Translations under genes and position numbers: made by a program | NCBI GenBank assembly: GCA_023101885.1 | Contig: JALPQD010000044.1 | Span: forward strand, 9,391,565 to 9,455,564 | Origin: Typhlomys cinereus | Lineage: Eukaryota > Chordata > Mammalia > Rodentia > Platacanthomyidae | Direction of reading: 5' to 3' | DNA: 64,000 nucleotides | Part shown: one piece after another, positions 11,896 to 24,799 of the stretch | How positions within the stretch are numbered: position 1 is the first letter of the stretch | Layout: the number at the start of each line of letters is the position of its first letter | Notes under the pieces: model-generated | What the model was told of the DNA's origin: nothing | Databases searched by the model: none | The model's input: only the letters and a program-made list of their open reading frames with translations

Positions 11896-12995
11896 TTCAG
11901 CTGAACTCTGAGCTAAGATTTCCCCAAAAATGATGACAAGAGAATTTCTGAACAACTGCCCCAAGCCACTATAATTTGCATGCTTGGAATAACATCACAC
12001 AACTGGCAATAAACTGCTTCCATTAAATGCAAAGTTTGGAATTTCTATATACAAGTGAGAGCATGCAGATTTTTTGTTCAACTTATTTTAGGAGTCATCC
12101 TTCTTGTGGTTGATTAAAAGCAACCAATTGCTTTGTATTGAAAATTTATAAACCTAAATTCTCAGTTAAAAGTCTGGAGATACCTGGTCACATTAGGTTA
12201 TACCAGGAAGGATCTGAGGTGTTCAGTATAAGCCAACTGTATGTTTTCTTTCATGCCATGAGACAAAAGTTAATTCTTCAGTAGGCTACTTAGTGGGTTG
12301 GGATTGAGCAGTAGTGGTTCTATCAGATTTTGTGATTAGAGAGAAATACAGTGGTGTTGATGGGAATGGAAATTCAAAAAGTGACAAGATGCTGTATAGA
12401 TATTACTGGTTACCCTTTAAAGAGCAGGGTTCTAATTTTTACAGGAGTAACGTAAGAAATTGAAGGAACAAATAATCCCATTCAATGTTTCTAAATAGCA
12501 ATGATCAAACACAAACAGATCAACAGACTGAAAAATTTCAAGAATCTAGTACTTGCATATAGTACTTTTTGTATTGGTACTTGATTAATGTGGACATATA
12601 TCTAGACTCCTAACATTTCTATTTAGTGATTTTAGAAGTTCAGAATATTTGTTAGAGAAAAATTCAATGCTTCAAATCAACTGATTTTTCACTAGAAAAC
12701 TAATTGCCTCAAGTCCAGTATGTGAAAATTTCTAGATGATTATGGCTTTCAATATATACACATGATCGAATGAGATATGATCCTTAATTTGGTGGATAAT
12801 ACAATTACTTACAGTCAAGCAATAAGCTTAATTACTAAGTGTACAGTAATTTCAACCTAAGAAAAAGTATTATCGCATTTTACAATTTAGTGCTTTTCTT
12901 CACGTACTCATGGCTATAAATTGTAATTTATGGATAGTATTGTTTACTGGACTTTTGACCATGTTTCCAGTGAAGAATAGGCATTGGTTGGGCAA
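11896..12995. other. Intergenic DNA, no gene seen
   Basis: AT-rich sequence with no recognisable exon or repeat. Confidence 0.5.
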
Positions 12996-12999
12996 TTTT

Positions 13000-13222
13000 T
13001 ATTTATTTTTTTAGAAAGGGTTTCATGTCGCTTAAGCTGGCTTTCAAACTACTATGTAGCTGAAGATGACTTTGAACTTCTGACCATTCTTCTGCCACAT
13101 ACTGAGTGAGGACTAGAGCCTCTGATCATGACCCGCATGAGGTGGCAATGGAGATTAAACCCAAAACGTTTTACAGGCTATGCAAATGCTCCACCAACTG
13201 AACAACATTCCCAGTCCTACTT
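13000..13222 (-). mobile_element. B4-type SINE (ID + B1), reverse
   Basis: Read in reverse: an ID-like head 'ctgggaatgttgttcagttg', then a B1-like body with 'gtcatcttcagctacatagt', then an A-rich end. It is diverged, hence old. Confidence 0.7.
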
Positions 13223-13337
13223 AACATTTTAGCCAGCCGCAGACACCAGAACAGTTCTTAAGTTTTCTTTTGGGAGGGGGATGGTGTTCTGGCCAGCAGA
13301 GGCAGCTTAGAGAATCAATATGCCCACAACTCCACCT

Positions 13338-13356
13338 ACACACACACACACACACA

Positions 13357-13394
<38 letters not shown>
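13338..13394. repeat. (CA)n microsatellite
   Basis: CA array broken by single T interruptions. It follows sequence that does not clearly belong to the CA-tailed SINE family. Confidence 0.95.
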
Positions 13395-13395
<1 letters not shown>

Positions 13396-14150
13396 CCATA
13401 TATACTCTCCCGAAGATAACTAAGTCCTGCATTCCACACCCACCAATCTAGAATAGCTGTGCCCGAGTTGGCAGATACCAAAAAATTTCCTACACTGAGC
13501 CTCGCACAAGAGTTGTATCATCTTTTAGTGCTCGCCTGGTTTTCCCAGGACTGCAGTGGAAAAGTGACATACTGCGGCCTGCTGTGATTGAATCTCTTCT
13601 GTTCTGCAGATTTGGCCAGGTGGGAAGTGGGGCCTATGTGCGGAGTCTCAATCTGCTTTTTCTTTGGGTGATCTTCAAGAAGGGTGTTTTGTAGTTTTCT
13701 TTCCTTTGTTTTTATTGTCAGAGTTTAGTTTTTCTTTTGCTTTGTTATTTGTGCTTTTCCTCCCTTGGTCCTGCCTCCTTGGTATTTTGAAACGGAGTCT
13801 CACGTTAGCTCACTAGCCTCAAAAGCATTCAACCCTGAATCTGCTCTGTATACTGGTTTTAACAACTTACATTGCCATTCCAGGCAGTATTTACTGATTA
13901 AAAGATAATTTTATATCTATACACCACACATAATATATGTGTTATAAACTTTAAAATATCTTAAACCAGGAGTAGTGCCAGCACTTAGAAGGTGGTAGCA
14001 GGACTCTCAGAAACCAACCTCCATTTCATAGACAGCCACATGTGACCTTTTCTAAAAATATTGATACTTAAATAAAATTTAAATTTCTCTGTATAATCTT
14101 TTGTTGCATTTAGTTCTGACTTCACAAATGTTATCTAAACCACGGTGTTG
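13395..14150. other. Intergenic DNA, no gene seen
   Basis: Slightly less AT-rich between 13400 and 13650 but without CpG clustering, splice sites or a coding frame. Confidence 0.5.
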
Positions 14151-14154
14151 CTTT

Positions 14155-14616
14155 ATTTCTATTTTTATATTTTGGGACAAAGTCTCAAGACCTCAGGCTG
14201 ACTTAGGCCTCACTCCTTAGCTCAGTCTGGTCTCGAACTTCTGTTCTTCTCAGTCTCTTAAATGCTGGGATTCCAGAGAGCCATCACATTGGATTTCAAA
14301 ATGTTGCTTACATATACAACAAAATGAAAATAGTCTTGCAAATATGTTATGGTTTCAATAGTCATCCCTGAGCTAATTTCTTTACATTCCTTTAAAAATT
14401 TTACTTTTGTGTTGTTTTTCTATATTTTTCAAAGTCCTTGAAATGTCATTCAGTGCTGTGAATGTCAGTTTATGACTTTTCTTTAAGTAAGATTCATCTA
14501 GAACACAATTTTCTTTTCTAATTTTTTGCTATTCATATTTTATAGTAACACACTTCCTTTTTAAGAATTATGTGGATTTTGCTTAGTATATCAGTATATA
14601 GGTGTGCTTGTTCCTC

Positions 14617-14663
<47 letters not shown>

Positions 14664-14815
14664 TGTGATATTTGAGTTTTATTCAATGCTTTTTTTCTCT
14701 TGGGTTTTTGAGATAGGATGTTGTTATGTATCTCATTATGTTGATTTATGACAGTTCTCTGCCCTCCAAGTGATAAAATTACAGGAGGGTGCCACCACAC
14801 CTGGTATTCACTGAT
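14155..14815 (-). mobile_element. Two reverse B1-like SINEs and a (TG)n array
   Basis: A reverse B1 lies at about 14160-14290 ('aagtctcaagacctcaggct', 'ttaaatgctgggattccaga'). A (TG)n array occupies 14620-14668. A second reverse B1 follows at about 14690-14812. Confidence 0.65.
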
Positions 14816-15194
14816 ACTTCTTAAAGCACAGTAAAGCTGACCCATAATGAATGTAAAGAGACTATTAAAACAATCTTCCCGTGGAGAGAGATATTGTTCT
14901 CAACTTAAAGTACAACATAGTCAATTAGAAATTTACAGCTAAGGAACACTTAGGAAGATCAGTGGATGAACTGTTATAAAACAGCAAGGGGCATTCTATC
15001 TTCATTCAGGTTAGAGTGACCAGATAACATGTAGGGATGGTGGTAAATGAAAAACCTAATCAGATATCAATTGTAGGGAACCATGTTAATCTGAGTTAGC
15101 AGGATCTTGGCTTTAAATGGGGAAATCATATGATTTTGGTCTTAGTGAAAGGTTTTGAAACTTGACTGAAGTTCGACAAGCAAAGGAACTTTGT

Positions 15195-17485
15195 TGTTTT
15201 TTTTGTTTTTTTTTAATTTATTATTTCAGCTCATACAAACTTAATAGGTACACCAGTTCCCTCACTCCCTCCTCCTCCCTCCCGAACCCCCTGCTACCCC
15301 TCCCCTCCCTCCTCCCTCCCCATCCCCCAGTGCCTCCCGCCCCAATTCCCAGAGAGTCCTTTCTTGTGCATGCCTGATTTTCCTCTGGGCCTTCCTCTCC
15401 GATGAAGTACAAGGACCCAGTGGCCTTTCCCTGAACCCTTTCCTGTGTTCCCCTTAAGTATAGGAGCACTGCTGTGGCTGCCAATCCCTTGCCTCCAAGG
15501 ATCCTAGTGCCTTAAGCAGATGCTAGACTTTGTGAGGTCAATAGTGTGTTGGACATTGAGCAGGGCATGCAAAGTCCAATTATGATTGCTTCAGCCCTAA
15601 CTTGTATGGAGTATCTTACATATCATTGCTCCTCCCATCCTTTTGCTCTTACACTCTTACCGCCCCCTCTTCCGCAAATGTCCCTGAGCTTCAGGATGGG
15701 GAGAGATTAGTCTGGCCTAGTTCTAGGTGGTTGATATAGAGTCTCTGAAGTTCTGGATTGTGGTTTGTTGATTTTCTTTTGCAGTTTTGCTGCTCCTGCA
15801 ATACCTTTCACTCCATCCTGATGGGCATTGTATGTCACCCCCTGGCCAGAGACAAAAAGCTGTTAAACTAGAGTCTTGTTATAAGAGCACATTCAAAGGT
15901 AGATGTAATAAAAGTGGGAAACCACAGTGAGGGAGGGGTCTATCACCCATTTGCAAAATGGTTACTTTTTATCTGCCAGACTATATGCCCTCCTCTTCTG
16001 GTGAGATCATACTCCCTCAGTAGTAAATGATCAGGAACGAAAGTCTGTGAACTTAATCAGATGTCTCATTACTTATTTGAGTCCTTGATGGAGGCCTATT
16101 TTCTTTTCTGTAACATGGTCCCCTCTCTCCTTGTTTCTGGTGTGACCCTCCTACCCCATCCCTCCTGTTCATAATCTTTGCAATTATTGTAGGTATTACA
16201 GAGATTTATCTTTGAGTGTCTCTAGGTGGGCTGGGTGGGTTTGGTACTAAGAGCCACCTATTAGGGAGTACATACGGCACTTAATTTTCTGGGTCTGGGA
16301 TACTTCGCTTAATATAATCGTTTCTATTTCCCGGCAAATTCCAGTAATTCATCATTTTTGATGGCTGAGTAGTACTCCATTGTATAGATGTACCACTGTT
16401 TCCTTATCCACTCGTCAACTGTTGGACATTTGAGCTAATTCCATGACTTTGCTATTGTAAACAGTGCTGCTATGAACATGGTCGTGCTTGTGCTATCGAG
16501 GTGAACCTCTGCTGTACGGGGGGTTATTCCCAAAAGTGGGATAGCAGGGTCATATGGCATTTAAATCTTTAATTTCCTTAAGAATCTCCAGACGGCTCGC
16601 CAGTGTCTGTATGAGCCTGCATTCCCACCAGCAATGTAGGAGAGTTCCCCTCTCTTCACATCCTCTCCAGCATTTGTTGTTGTTTGTATTGTGGATTTTT
16701 GCCATCCTGACCGGGGTGAGATGATATCTCAGGGAAGTTTTGATTTGCATTTCCCTGGCTAAAGAAGTGGAGCATTTTTAAAGATATTTGTTAGACATTT
16801 TAATTTCATCCCTGGTAAAATTTCTTTTGAGTTCCAGGGCCCATTTTTTAATTGGGCCATTGGTTTCCTTGGTGTTTAGTTTTCTAAGTTCTTTGTGCAC
16901 TCTAGACAGCAGAGCTCTATCAGATGTGTGGTTAGTGAAGATTTTCTCCCATTCTGTGGGTTGCCTTTGAGCTCACGTTACAATCTCTTTATCTGAACAG
17001 AAGCTCTTTAATTTCACAAGATCCCAACTGTTGAGAGTTGGTAGCAGTGACTGTGCCATTGGATGTCTGTTTAGGAACTGTTGACCTAGCCCAATCAGCT
17101 CGAGGGAGTTCCCTATCCTTTCAAGTATGATTTTTATAGTCTCTGGTCTGATATCAAGGTCCTTGATCCATTTGGAATTAAGTCTTGTACATGGTGACAA
17201 GTACGGGTCCAGCTTTAATCTTCTGCATGTGGAGATCCAGTTTTGCCAGCACCATTTGTTGAAGATGCTGTTCTTTTTCCATTGGATTTTTTAGGCCCCT
17301 TTGTGAAAAACTAAATGGCTGTAATTTTGTGGGCTTACATCTGGGTCTTCAATCCTTATCCATTGATCTGTGTGTCTATTTTGGAGCCAGTACCAGGCTG
17401 TCTTTATAACTATGGATTTGTAGTATAGACTCAGGTTTGGTATGGTAATACCTCCAGCAGTGTTTTTGTTATTCAGGATTATCTT
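15195..17485 (-). mobile_element. 5'-truncated L1 (2.3 kb) with exact 17-bp TSD
   Basis: The 3' end starts at the poly-T at 15195 and the element reads leftwards. 3' UTR lies at about 15195-16280 and the ORF2 C-terminal part at about 16290-17485. The flanks 15178-15194 and 17486-17502 are both 'aagcaaaggaactttgt', a perfect target-site duplication. It is the longest L1 in the window and looks relatively young because the TSD is intact. Confidence 0.95.
16290..17485 (-). pseudogene. L1 ORF2 C-terminal remnant
   Basis: Frames read in reverse show ORF2p C-terminal features. One is a 'KTAWYW...R' block downstream of the reverse transcriptase domain (17291-17491). Another is the conserved Cys-His cluster, CxxxCx7HxxxxC, within 16550-16750. 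The reading frame is broken by frameshifts and stops, and the endonuclease and reverse transcriptase catalytic parts are absent because the copy is 5' truncated. It cannot be mobile. Confidence 0.85.
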
Positions 17486-17502
17486 AAGCAAAGGAACTTT
17501 GT

Positions 17503-17960
17503 GAATATATTAGCACTTCTATTGTAGTTTTGGGGATCAAACCAAGAGTTTTATGCTTAACATATTTTTAACAGTGTTTTACCAGTCTAGACATTAAACA
17601 TTTTATGAAATGGCTACACTCTAATAAATGTAGATCACTTCTGTGAAAAAATGCAACACACATTTTGGATAACTACAAAATTTGTATGTTTATAATTTGA
17701 GCAATCTTATATATTTTATTTTGTGTTATTATAATCCTCAGCATAATTTTCTTAAACATGTTTTCTCTGCTGGTTTTGCTGGCCTTACTACTAACTGTAA
17801 ACTTACCCCTACTAGTTTATTACTTAACTGGGAATGTAATCTCTAGCAACTTCCTCTTTACTTTCCACTAGCATATACCTTCTTATCTATCTACTATAGA
17901 TCATGTTTTTCAAAACTGAATTGCTCATGCCTCATGTTGTTCAAGGAGTTCTAATTTAAC
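17503..17960. other. Intergenic DNA, no gene seen
   Basis: AT-rich, no recognisable exon or repeat. Confidence 0.5.
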
Positions 17961-17964
17961 TCCT

Positions 17965-17972
17965 CTGTGTGT

Positions 17973-18022
<50 letters not shown>

Positions 18023-18141
18023 GTGATGGACCTAGGGAATCATTCTGGGTTGCTTCTACCTCCTTTTTGTTTTTCCCTGGGATTTCCCAGGCTCTGTCTT
18101 ACAGAACCTGAGGTACGAGGTGCCACCGTTATCTCCTGAAA

Positions 18142-18184
<43 letters not shown>

Positions 18185-18260
18185 TCTAGGCTCAAAACTC
18201 AGGACCTTCTGATTTCAAGCAGAGTTTTAATCCCAAAGCCATCTCTTCAGCTACTAATTT
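17965..18260 (-). mobile_element. CA-tailed SINE, reverse, with two (TG)n arrays
   Basis: (TG)n at 17967-18018 is the reversed tail. The body 'gggaatcattctgggttgct' follows. A second (TG)n array at 18145-18182 interrupts the body, and the reversed tRNA-like head ends in 'agccatctcttcagctac'. The internal array splits the SINE. Confidence 0.75.
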
Positions 18261-19990
18261 TATTTCTAATTCCAGATTTTATAATTCCAGACATTTTACC
18301 ACTATTAGCTCTTTGTTTTACATCTAGGTTTCTGCTTAATTCTAATATCCCCAGTTGAATGTACATTAGCATCAGCTGCAAGTTGATTTAGCTTCTATCA
18401 TAAGCATTATAATTCACAACCTCTAGTTTGGGGCTTGTGAATTTACATTTTTTTCAAATGTCAATGGTGATCAGAGGACCAAACTGAAAGAAATAATACC
18501 CCTTTATGAGTATTTCACCCTAAATAGAGGTGGAAAAAAATCACTCAAGTGAACTAAATCTGAGGATAAGGCAAAGCCCAATTTTAGCCTAAATATGTGC
18601 TTAACCAAAGAGATGGATTCCTAAACTCAGCCCCATAATACTAACTCACATTCTGCAGTACTTCATGTGTTCCTTATAGTTTGCTAATGACCAGCCTTGA
18701 TTGCCTCCTAATGTCAAAAGTCAATCACAAAGCTCAACCAAAGACGGTCTGGATGTCTAATCTGTGTTCTGAGACGGCTGAAGCTTTGAGTTGTTCAGAA
18801 GAGTTACTCACGTGGCACCCTTCCAATTAGGTGAAGATTTAAAAAGATATGCTCAAAATGGAGAAGGATAACAGTTTCAAAGCCCTTACTAACTTTGGTG
18901 AGATTTTCAGTTCAGTCCATGGTGTTTGAAAAGAAAAAACCTGAACTAGAGGTATTTGATCTTTCTTTCCATGTTTCACATATTTAGATGATAAGTAAGG
19001 ACTTTCTGTTTATCTGGTGGGGATTTTCTCAGGATATAAAATTAACATAGTACGGTCCCATTAATCTACTAACTCCAGACTCTTGTATCAGGCTAACATT
19101 AAAACAGGACCCCACCTGACTCATAGTTTATGGAATTAAATCTACAAGTTTAGTTGAAGATTGATATGATTTAGGCGAGTAGAGTATGGGCAAGTACATG
19201 CATTTACTGTCTGAAAATTACAGGATAGGATCTTTGTAGAGATCTTCACAGTATGTATTGATGCAGAATAGGAGCTCCAAAAAGTTCCTTATGAGGTATT
19301 CTCCTATCAAGCAGAGCCACCCTTCTAGTAATTTAAAAGGATAGCTCATCTTGTGCCCAGTTAAGAGTTAGGACTATTTGTAAGATAAAAACCTAATATG
19401 TAGGAATTAGTGTTAATGAAGACAGCAAGGTAAATGAGTTCTTTCTTGTCTTCCTGTGGTTAAAGAGTTCACCAGAGAGTGATTGAAGACACAGGACACT
19501 AAATCATGTTATGGCTCGTTGTGTCCTAACTGAAGATCAAGTCTGCCTTCTTACTCTGCATTTTTTCTGTCAAATGGCTAAGACCAAATAGAAGGGCACT
19601 GACATTCAAGACAGTCTTTAGTCAATTAAAATAATTACCCTTTTTTTCTGGCAGAAACGAAGATTATTGGGAAATCAATATAATAAGTTGTAAATTTTCC
19701 TATTATCAGAATCTGTTCAGTATTCTGTGTCATCCACTGTGTTTCTTTGTTCCATGGAATATTCTATTCTGGAGATAGTAAATCCTCATACAAAAGAAAG
19801 TTGGGTGGAATGGTTGAATGTTGGGTATACTAACAGCACTTCAGGTAAGGCCCAAGAAGGTGAGTTCCAGGCTAGTCCAGGTTTTATAATGAAAACTTAT
19901 GTCAGAAACAAAATAGGTCTGGGAGAGGGTGCTTGGAGGTTTGTCAATTAGTGAAGTGCTCTCAGCAAGCACGAAGCCTTAGTTTCACTG
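18261..19990. other. Intergenic DNA, no gene seen
   Basis: About 1.7 kb of AT-rich sequence without a named repeat. The short open frame at 19727-19951 has no known motif and runs into SINE-like text. Confidence 0.5.
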
Positions 19991-20285
19991 CCTGTCATCA
20001 GATAAACCTGAGTATGGAATGCACACCTGTATGCCTAGCACTCAGGAAATGAGGGTAGAAGGATCAAAAGTACGAGATCATTATAAATTATATAGCAAGT
20101 ACAAGTCCTGCTTTGGTTACATGAGACCTTCTCTCTAAATACATTGCAATCCCAGTGTGCTGTAGGTAAAGACAAGTGAACCAGGAGTTAAAGGCCAGCT
20201 TCAGCTATGTAGGGAGTTTGAGGCCAGATTAGACTGTATGAGATCTTATCTCAGAAAAGCAAGGAGTAAATGAATGAATGGATAG
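19930..20285 (+). mobile_element. Composite ID/B1 SINE fragments
   Basis: An ID-like stretch at about 19930-20000 is followed by two B1-like bodies at about 20010-20130 and 20150-20270. They are recognisable from 'aggatcaaaagtacgagatc' and 'gttaaaggccagcttcagct'. All are diverged. Confidence 0.55.
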
Positions 20286-22460
20286 TTAATTAAATAGAAG
20301 CTGTTTTCCTTTTTGAGCTCACATTGGAAGAAGTAGAAATGGAATATTAATGTGGTCACTGATAATCTAAATTCTCTTTAAAGATATCAATAGCTCAAAA
20401 TCCAGACTTTTCAGGTATGTTTTTCTGTTTATGCTTTTTTAAAAGTAATTATTACCATCTTTGTTTAGGAAAAAAAGGCACAGCACCATTCACCTTTACA
20501 AATATAAAAGTTATTTCTAAATTAAGAAATAAATGGTTCATACTTCTCCCCAAACTTTTGACCTCTCTTTCCCATTCTTAACTTCTTCTACCAATAGAAA
20601 AGAAGGCTTCATGTGCTCCTTACAGTGTTATTAATTTATATGTGTGTATAAATGCCATGATTTTCTCATAGAAGAAGATGTTTTTTAAAACCTGAACAGT
20701 GGGCTGCTGATAGTCTTCAATTATCAATAAAATGCTTCTGTGAACATCTCAATAAGGCTTCCTTCTTAGTGGGATTTATTGTGATGAATGCAGAGTAACA
20801 TATATTTATTTTTGAGTTTCATATTACTTTTAAAAATTATATATATAATTACCTCCTCCCCCCAAAAATTGTTACTTTTAGCTTAGTGGGACTTACCTGC
20901 AAGCTCAAAACTTGGGAGGTAGACGCAGGGGTTCAAGGACACCTGAACTACAGGAGACTCTCAGAAACAAAATCAAACCAGCAAGCAAACAAGCAAACAA
21001 ATACTCAAATTCAGCACAGGCAACTCTTCTGTGAGAAGCCCACACTCCTGCTCTCAAATGAGTCTTCCTGTATTCATCAGCATCTTCCTTTTAAACTGCT
21101 TGCCTAAAATTTGCCAAAAAATATTTTTGAATACAGTCTGCCTCTACTAAAAACTAAAAAGCAGTTACCTTGTCATTCCACTGGAAGTGTGTGGGCAGGA
21201 TAAAAAGAATATTCCATGAATACCCACCAACTTTTGTGCCCATATTTGGCAGATAACTGTGAGAACTGATAAATGTGAGAACTGATGTGCTTTCTGATTT
21301 TTAAATTTTATCATAAAAATGAATTCAGTCCCTCCGACTTCAGAGTTTAGAGTATTACATTTCTCTGTATGATTATATGACACTGTTTCCAGATGGTTTA
21401 TTAAAAGTGCAATGTAATATATTAAACTGTGAAAAGAAAAAGTAACATAAAAACAAGAGAATTAGAAAAAAGCTACAAGAATGTATGCAGATCTTACACA
21501 AGAAAAATTTCCAGAGAACAGAATGGCCACTTATAAACACAGAAACCTTTGTGAGCAGTAGCTAAATATTTTCTCCTGGTGTTTTCTAGGTGTCTTCCAC
21601 TGCTTGCCTGTTTATGATTTTTCTGATAATAGTCCTTGATTGTCAGTGGCCAGGGACTGAAACAAATTGCTACAAGTCTAATCTTGTCTTTTTCTCTTAT
21701 GATATAGTATCTTAATTTGTGGCCATAGTAATTAATCTTTCCATAGCTCTGCCTTCCAAGTACAGGAATATAGATATGTGTCACCACACCCAGCTAGAGC
21801 AGAACTGTTTGCTGTCTGGGCGTTCTCATTCCTTTTCCTTATAGTTCCTTTTTTCCCTCAATTTCTTGGAGGTGGTGATGAAGTTAGACAGTTTCCTTAT
21901 CTTTATATATTAGTTTGCATGTTCCCTCATTTTGTGATTTAAACATGTCTTTTTTGTTTCTCTAGATGTGCTTCTTTGTAAAAAAAAAATCTTTTTGCCT
22001 GTAGAATTTGCTAGTTTGTTTATTTGGAATAATTTTTAACCTTAAGTGATAGATAATTGAGTAAAATGATAAAGATTGTAGAGTGGAAAACCCCTCTTTT
22101 ATCCTTTTTGTCAAAAGCTTTCTCTTTTAAGATCGGGACATTTTTGTGTATCAGTTGTTTTCATTGTATTCTATTTGCTTTTTGCTTCAAAACTAGTTCA
22201 TATTTCCCTTATTTCAAATACAGAAAAGCTTATACACATATTTTCTCTTCTTAACATCTTAGTTAGCAGATAAATTTATTGTAATTAAGGTCTACTATTG
22301 ATTTATTTTGTTGACTAAAATTAATTCTTCATTACCATACCTTTGGTTTCTCCAAAAGGTCTTTTTTTAATATTCTAGAACCTCATCTAGCGTATTAGCA
22401 TGTCATATTTCATTTAGTGTTTGTATATCTCAAATCCAATTGGTTTTAACTATTTCCCAA
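20286..22460. other. Intergenic DNA with scraps of SINE
   Basis: A short B1-like run lies at about 20900-20990, and a reverse SINE end at about 21740-21800 ('gtcaccacacccagct'). No gene is seen in the rest. Confidence 0.45.
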
Positions 22461-22464
22461 ACTC

Positions 22465-23420
22465 CCTTTTTTCTTTTAGCAATAGAGGGGATTGAACCCT
22501 AAACCTTGTGCATACAAGGCAACCGATCTACTATTTTGTTACATCTCCACCGCACCCCCATTTTTAATTTGGTTTCATGGATCTGTGTTCATCTCAAACT
22601 TACTTCTGACTCCCCTGCTTTCACCCCCCACCATGTGTTATATTTGCCAGCAAGTGTGCCTTTCTTTGGTTTATGCAACACTGAGGATAAAAATCAAGAA
22701 TTCTTATATGGTCAGCAAATACTCTATCAACTGACCAACTACCCCAGCTTTACTCCCCAGACCTTCAATTTATTAATTAATTAATTGACTAATTTTAGTA
22801 CTTTTTGAAACCAGCTTTCAATATGACCATGCTGCCTCAAAAACAAACAGAACAACAACGACATCCATAGGCTGGCCTGCCACTAGCTATGCAGCCCAAT
22901 CTGATCTTGAACTTGAGATTTTAATGCTTCAGTGCTAGAAATAGCAAGTGTGTGGTACCATATTAAACTTCATTTTGAGACAGGATCTTAGTAGTTTGCC
23001 CAGTCCCACCTTGAACTTGCTACCAGTCATCAGTCTGGTCAAAGCAGGCATTGGACTTGGAATATTTAGCTAAATATTCATACTGGTATGCAATAATGGT
23101 TATTTGTTTGTTTTCTTGACATTGGATTTCATGTAGTTTTGGCTGGCTTGAACTTGTTCTGTATCTAAAGATGGCCTTGAACTCCAGATCTCCTAACTCC
23201 ATTCCCTAGTGACTTACTGAGATTCCATCAGGCCGGGTATTTCTGATGGTCTTTACTGTGTTGTTGATCAGAGGTAGGATAACTGTAAAAGACAGCATTT
23301 TTTATATACTTTTAAATTAAGTTGACATTGGTAAGCTGTTTTTTATTTGCTTGCTTTCTGAGAATCCAACCCAAAGCTTTGTACATGCTGGGTAGGCACT
23401 CTACCTCTAAAATATTAAAC
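22465..23420 (-). mobile_element. Cluster of reverse ID and B1 fragments
   Basis: Reverse ID-like pieces at about 22475-22560 and 23350-23420 ('aaagctttgtacatgctggg'), with reverse B1-like pieces at about 22860-22975 and 23110-23220. The individual boundaries are uncertain. Confidence 0.5.
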
Positions 23421-23589
23421 CCAAACTATAAACTCATAACTTCGAATAACACAGTTTTGTACACTTAGTATCTGCACAATCTTTCCTACCTGTTGCTGCC
23501 TAATTCCAAACACTTTCATAATCTCAAAGAAAGTCATGTGGCAGGTGTCATATTCTACCTCTAATCCTAGTATACTAGGAAGTTAATGC

Positions 23590-23671
23590 AATGTGATCCA
23601 GAGTTGTAGGCCAGCCTTGGATGTACAGCATATCCAAAGTAAGCTTGGGATTCATAGAGAACCCACCAAAA
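23590..23671 (+). repeat. 82-bp inverted repeat, left arm (B1-derived)
   Basis: The B1-like text 'gccagccttggatgtacagc' and its flanks recur in reverse complement at 24614-24695 with a single mismatch over 82 bases. The surrounding B1 body here begins near 23535. Confidence 0.9.
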
Positions 23672-23949
23672 TCCAAAAATACCAAGTCAACAAAGATACT
23701 AGGAGAACAGTAAAGAAAAAAAGGAACTGAACATTAGTGACCATGGCCCATTTGCTCTTGCTTCATCAAAAGATAATCATCAACTGTTAATGTTCTTTAC
23801 ATATATTTGCAAATCCTCAGAATATCATATTTATGTAATCATAATATATGAGATTTTAGATTTGGAATTTTATTTGCATAATGTAAGGCTTTTAATGTTT
23901 TTAGAGACATGCTATCATAGACTCAAGCATACTCAAGCATAAAAAGACT

Positions 23950-24145
23950 CAAGCTCTTTTTATTGTTAGAGTGTGTTTATGGTAAGGACTATATGCCACA
24001 ATTGTGTACTGATATCAGAGGACAACTTTGTGGAGTTGGTTCTTTCTCATTTACCTTTATGTGGATTGAACTAGAAATTGAACTAAGATTGTCAGACTTG
24101 TGTGGCAAGTGCCTTTAAGTGCAAAGTCATCTTGCCAGCCTATAG
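23950..24145 (-). mobile_element. B2/B3-like SINE, reverse
   Basis: Reversed tRNA-like head at the right end ('agtcatcttgccagcctata') and a body containing 'gatatcagaggacaactttg', typical of rodent B2/B3 elements. Diverged. Confidence 0.6.
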
Positions 24146-24164
24146 TGGATTGTGATATGGGGGG

Positions 24165-24600
24165 ATTACCATACTGTCTCATATAACACAGGCATCTCTG
24201 AACTTATTATGTAGCTGAGGATGGCTTTGAACTTTTGATCATCCTACCTGCAACTGCCAAATATTAAATTTAAAACTGTGTACCACCATGCTTTGAAGCA
24301 TAATATACGTAATATTCTTATGTATATTATTTTTCAACAAAGCATTTTAGCATTTATTTATGTGGTAGCATGAGCCATTACTTTATTTTTGTTATTTTTG
24401 AAACAGTTTTATTGTGTAGCTCAGATAGGCCTCTAGCTCTTTATTTACCTGGCCTCTCCTCCTGAGACCTTGGATTATAGTCATGTTCCAGCTGACCTGT
24501 CCTTTCAGTTACTGTTCCTATTTTTTGAGACAGAATTTCATAGATCCAAGACTATCTACAACTCAATATACCACCAAAGATAATTTTAAACTTCTGATTC
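24165..24600 (-). mobile_element. Reverse B1 fragments
   Basis: B1-like pieces at about 24170-24295, 24390-24490 and 24515-24600, recognised from 'tatgtagctgaggatggctt' and 'tttattgtgtagctcagata'. Confidence 0.5.
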
Positions 24601-24613
24601 GCCTACCTCCATC

Positions 24614-24695
24614 TTTTGGTGGGTTCTCTATGAATCCCAAGCTTACTTTGGATATGCTGTGCATCCAAGGCTGGCCTACAACTCTGGATCACATT
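24614..24695 (-). repeat. 82-bp inverted repeat, right arm
   Basis: Reverse complement of 23590-23671 with one mismatch. The arms are 942 bases apart. The neighbouring B1 fragments are far more diverged than this pair. Confidence 0.9.
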
Positions 24696-24799
24696 AATCA
24701 GATTTATCGGTGTGTGCTACTTGCAGTGTTGAGGATGGAATTAAAGAGCTTTGTGCATAACAGGCAAACACTCAGAAAACTATACTAAATCTCTAACAA

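Noticed and set aside
16620..16700. Cys-His cluster as a zinc-finger gene
   Set aside because: It is the conserved C-terminal motif of L1 ORF2 inside a truncated element with target duplications.
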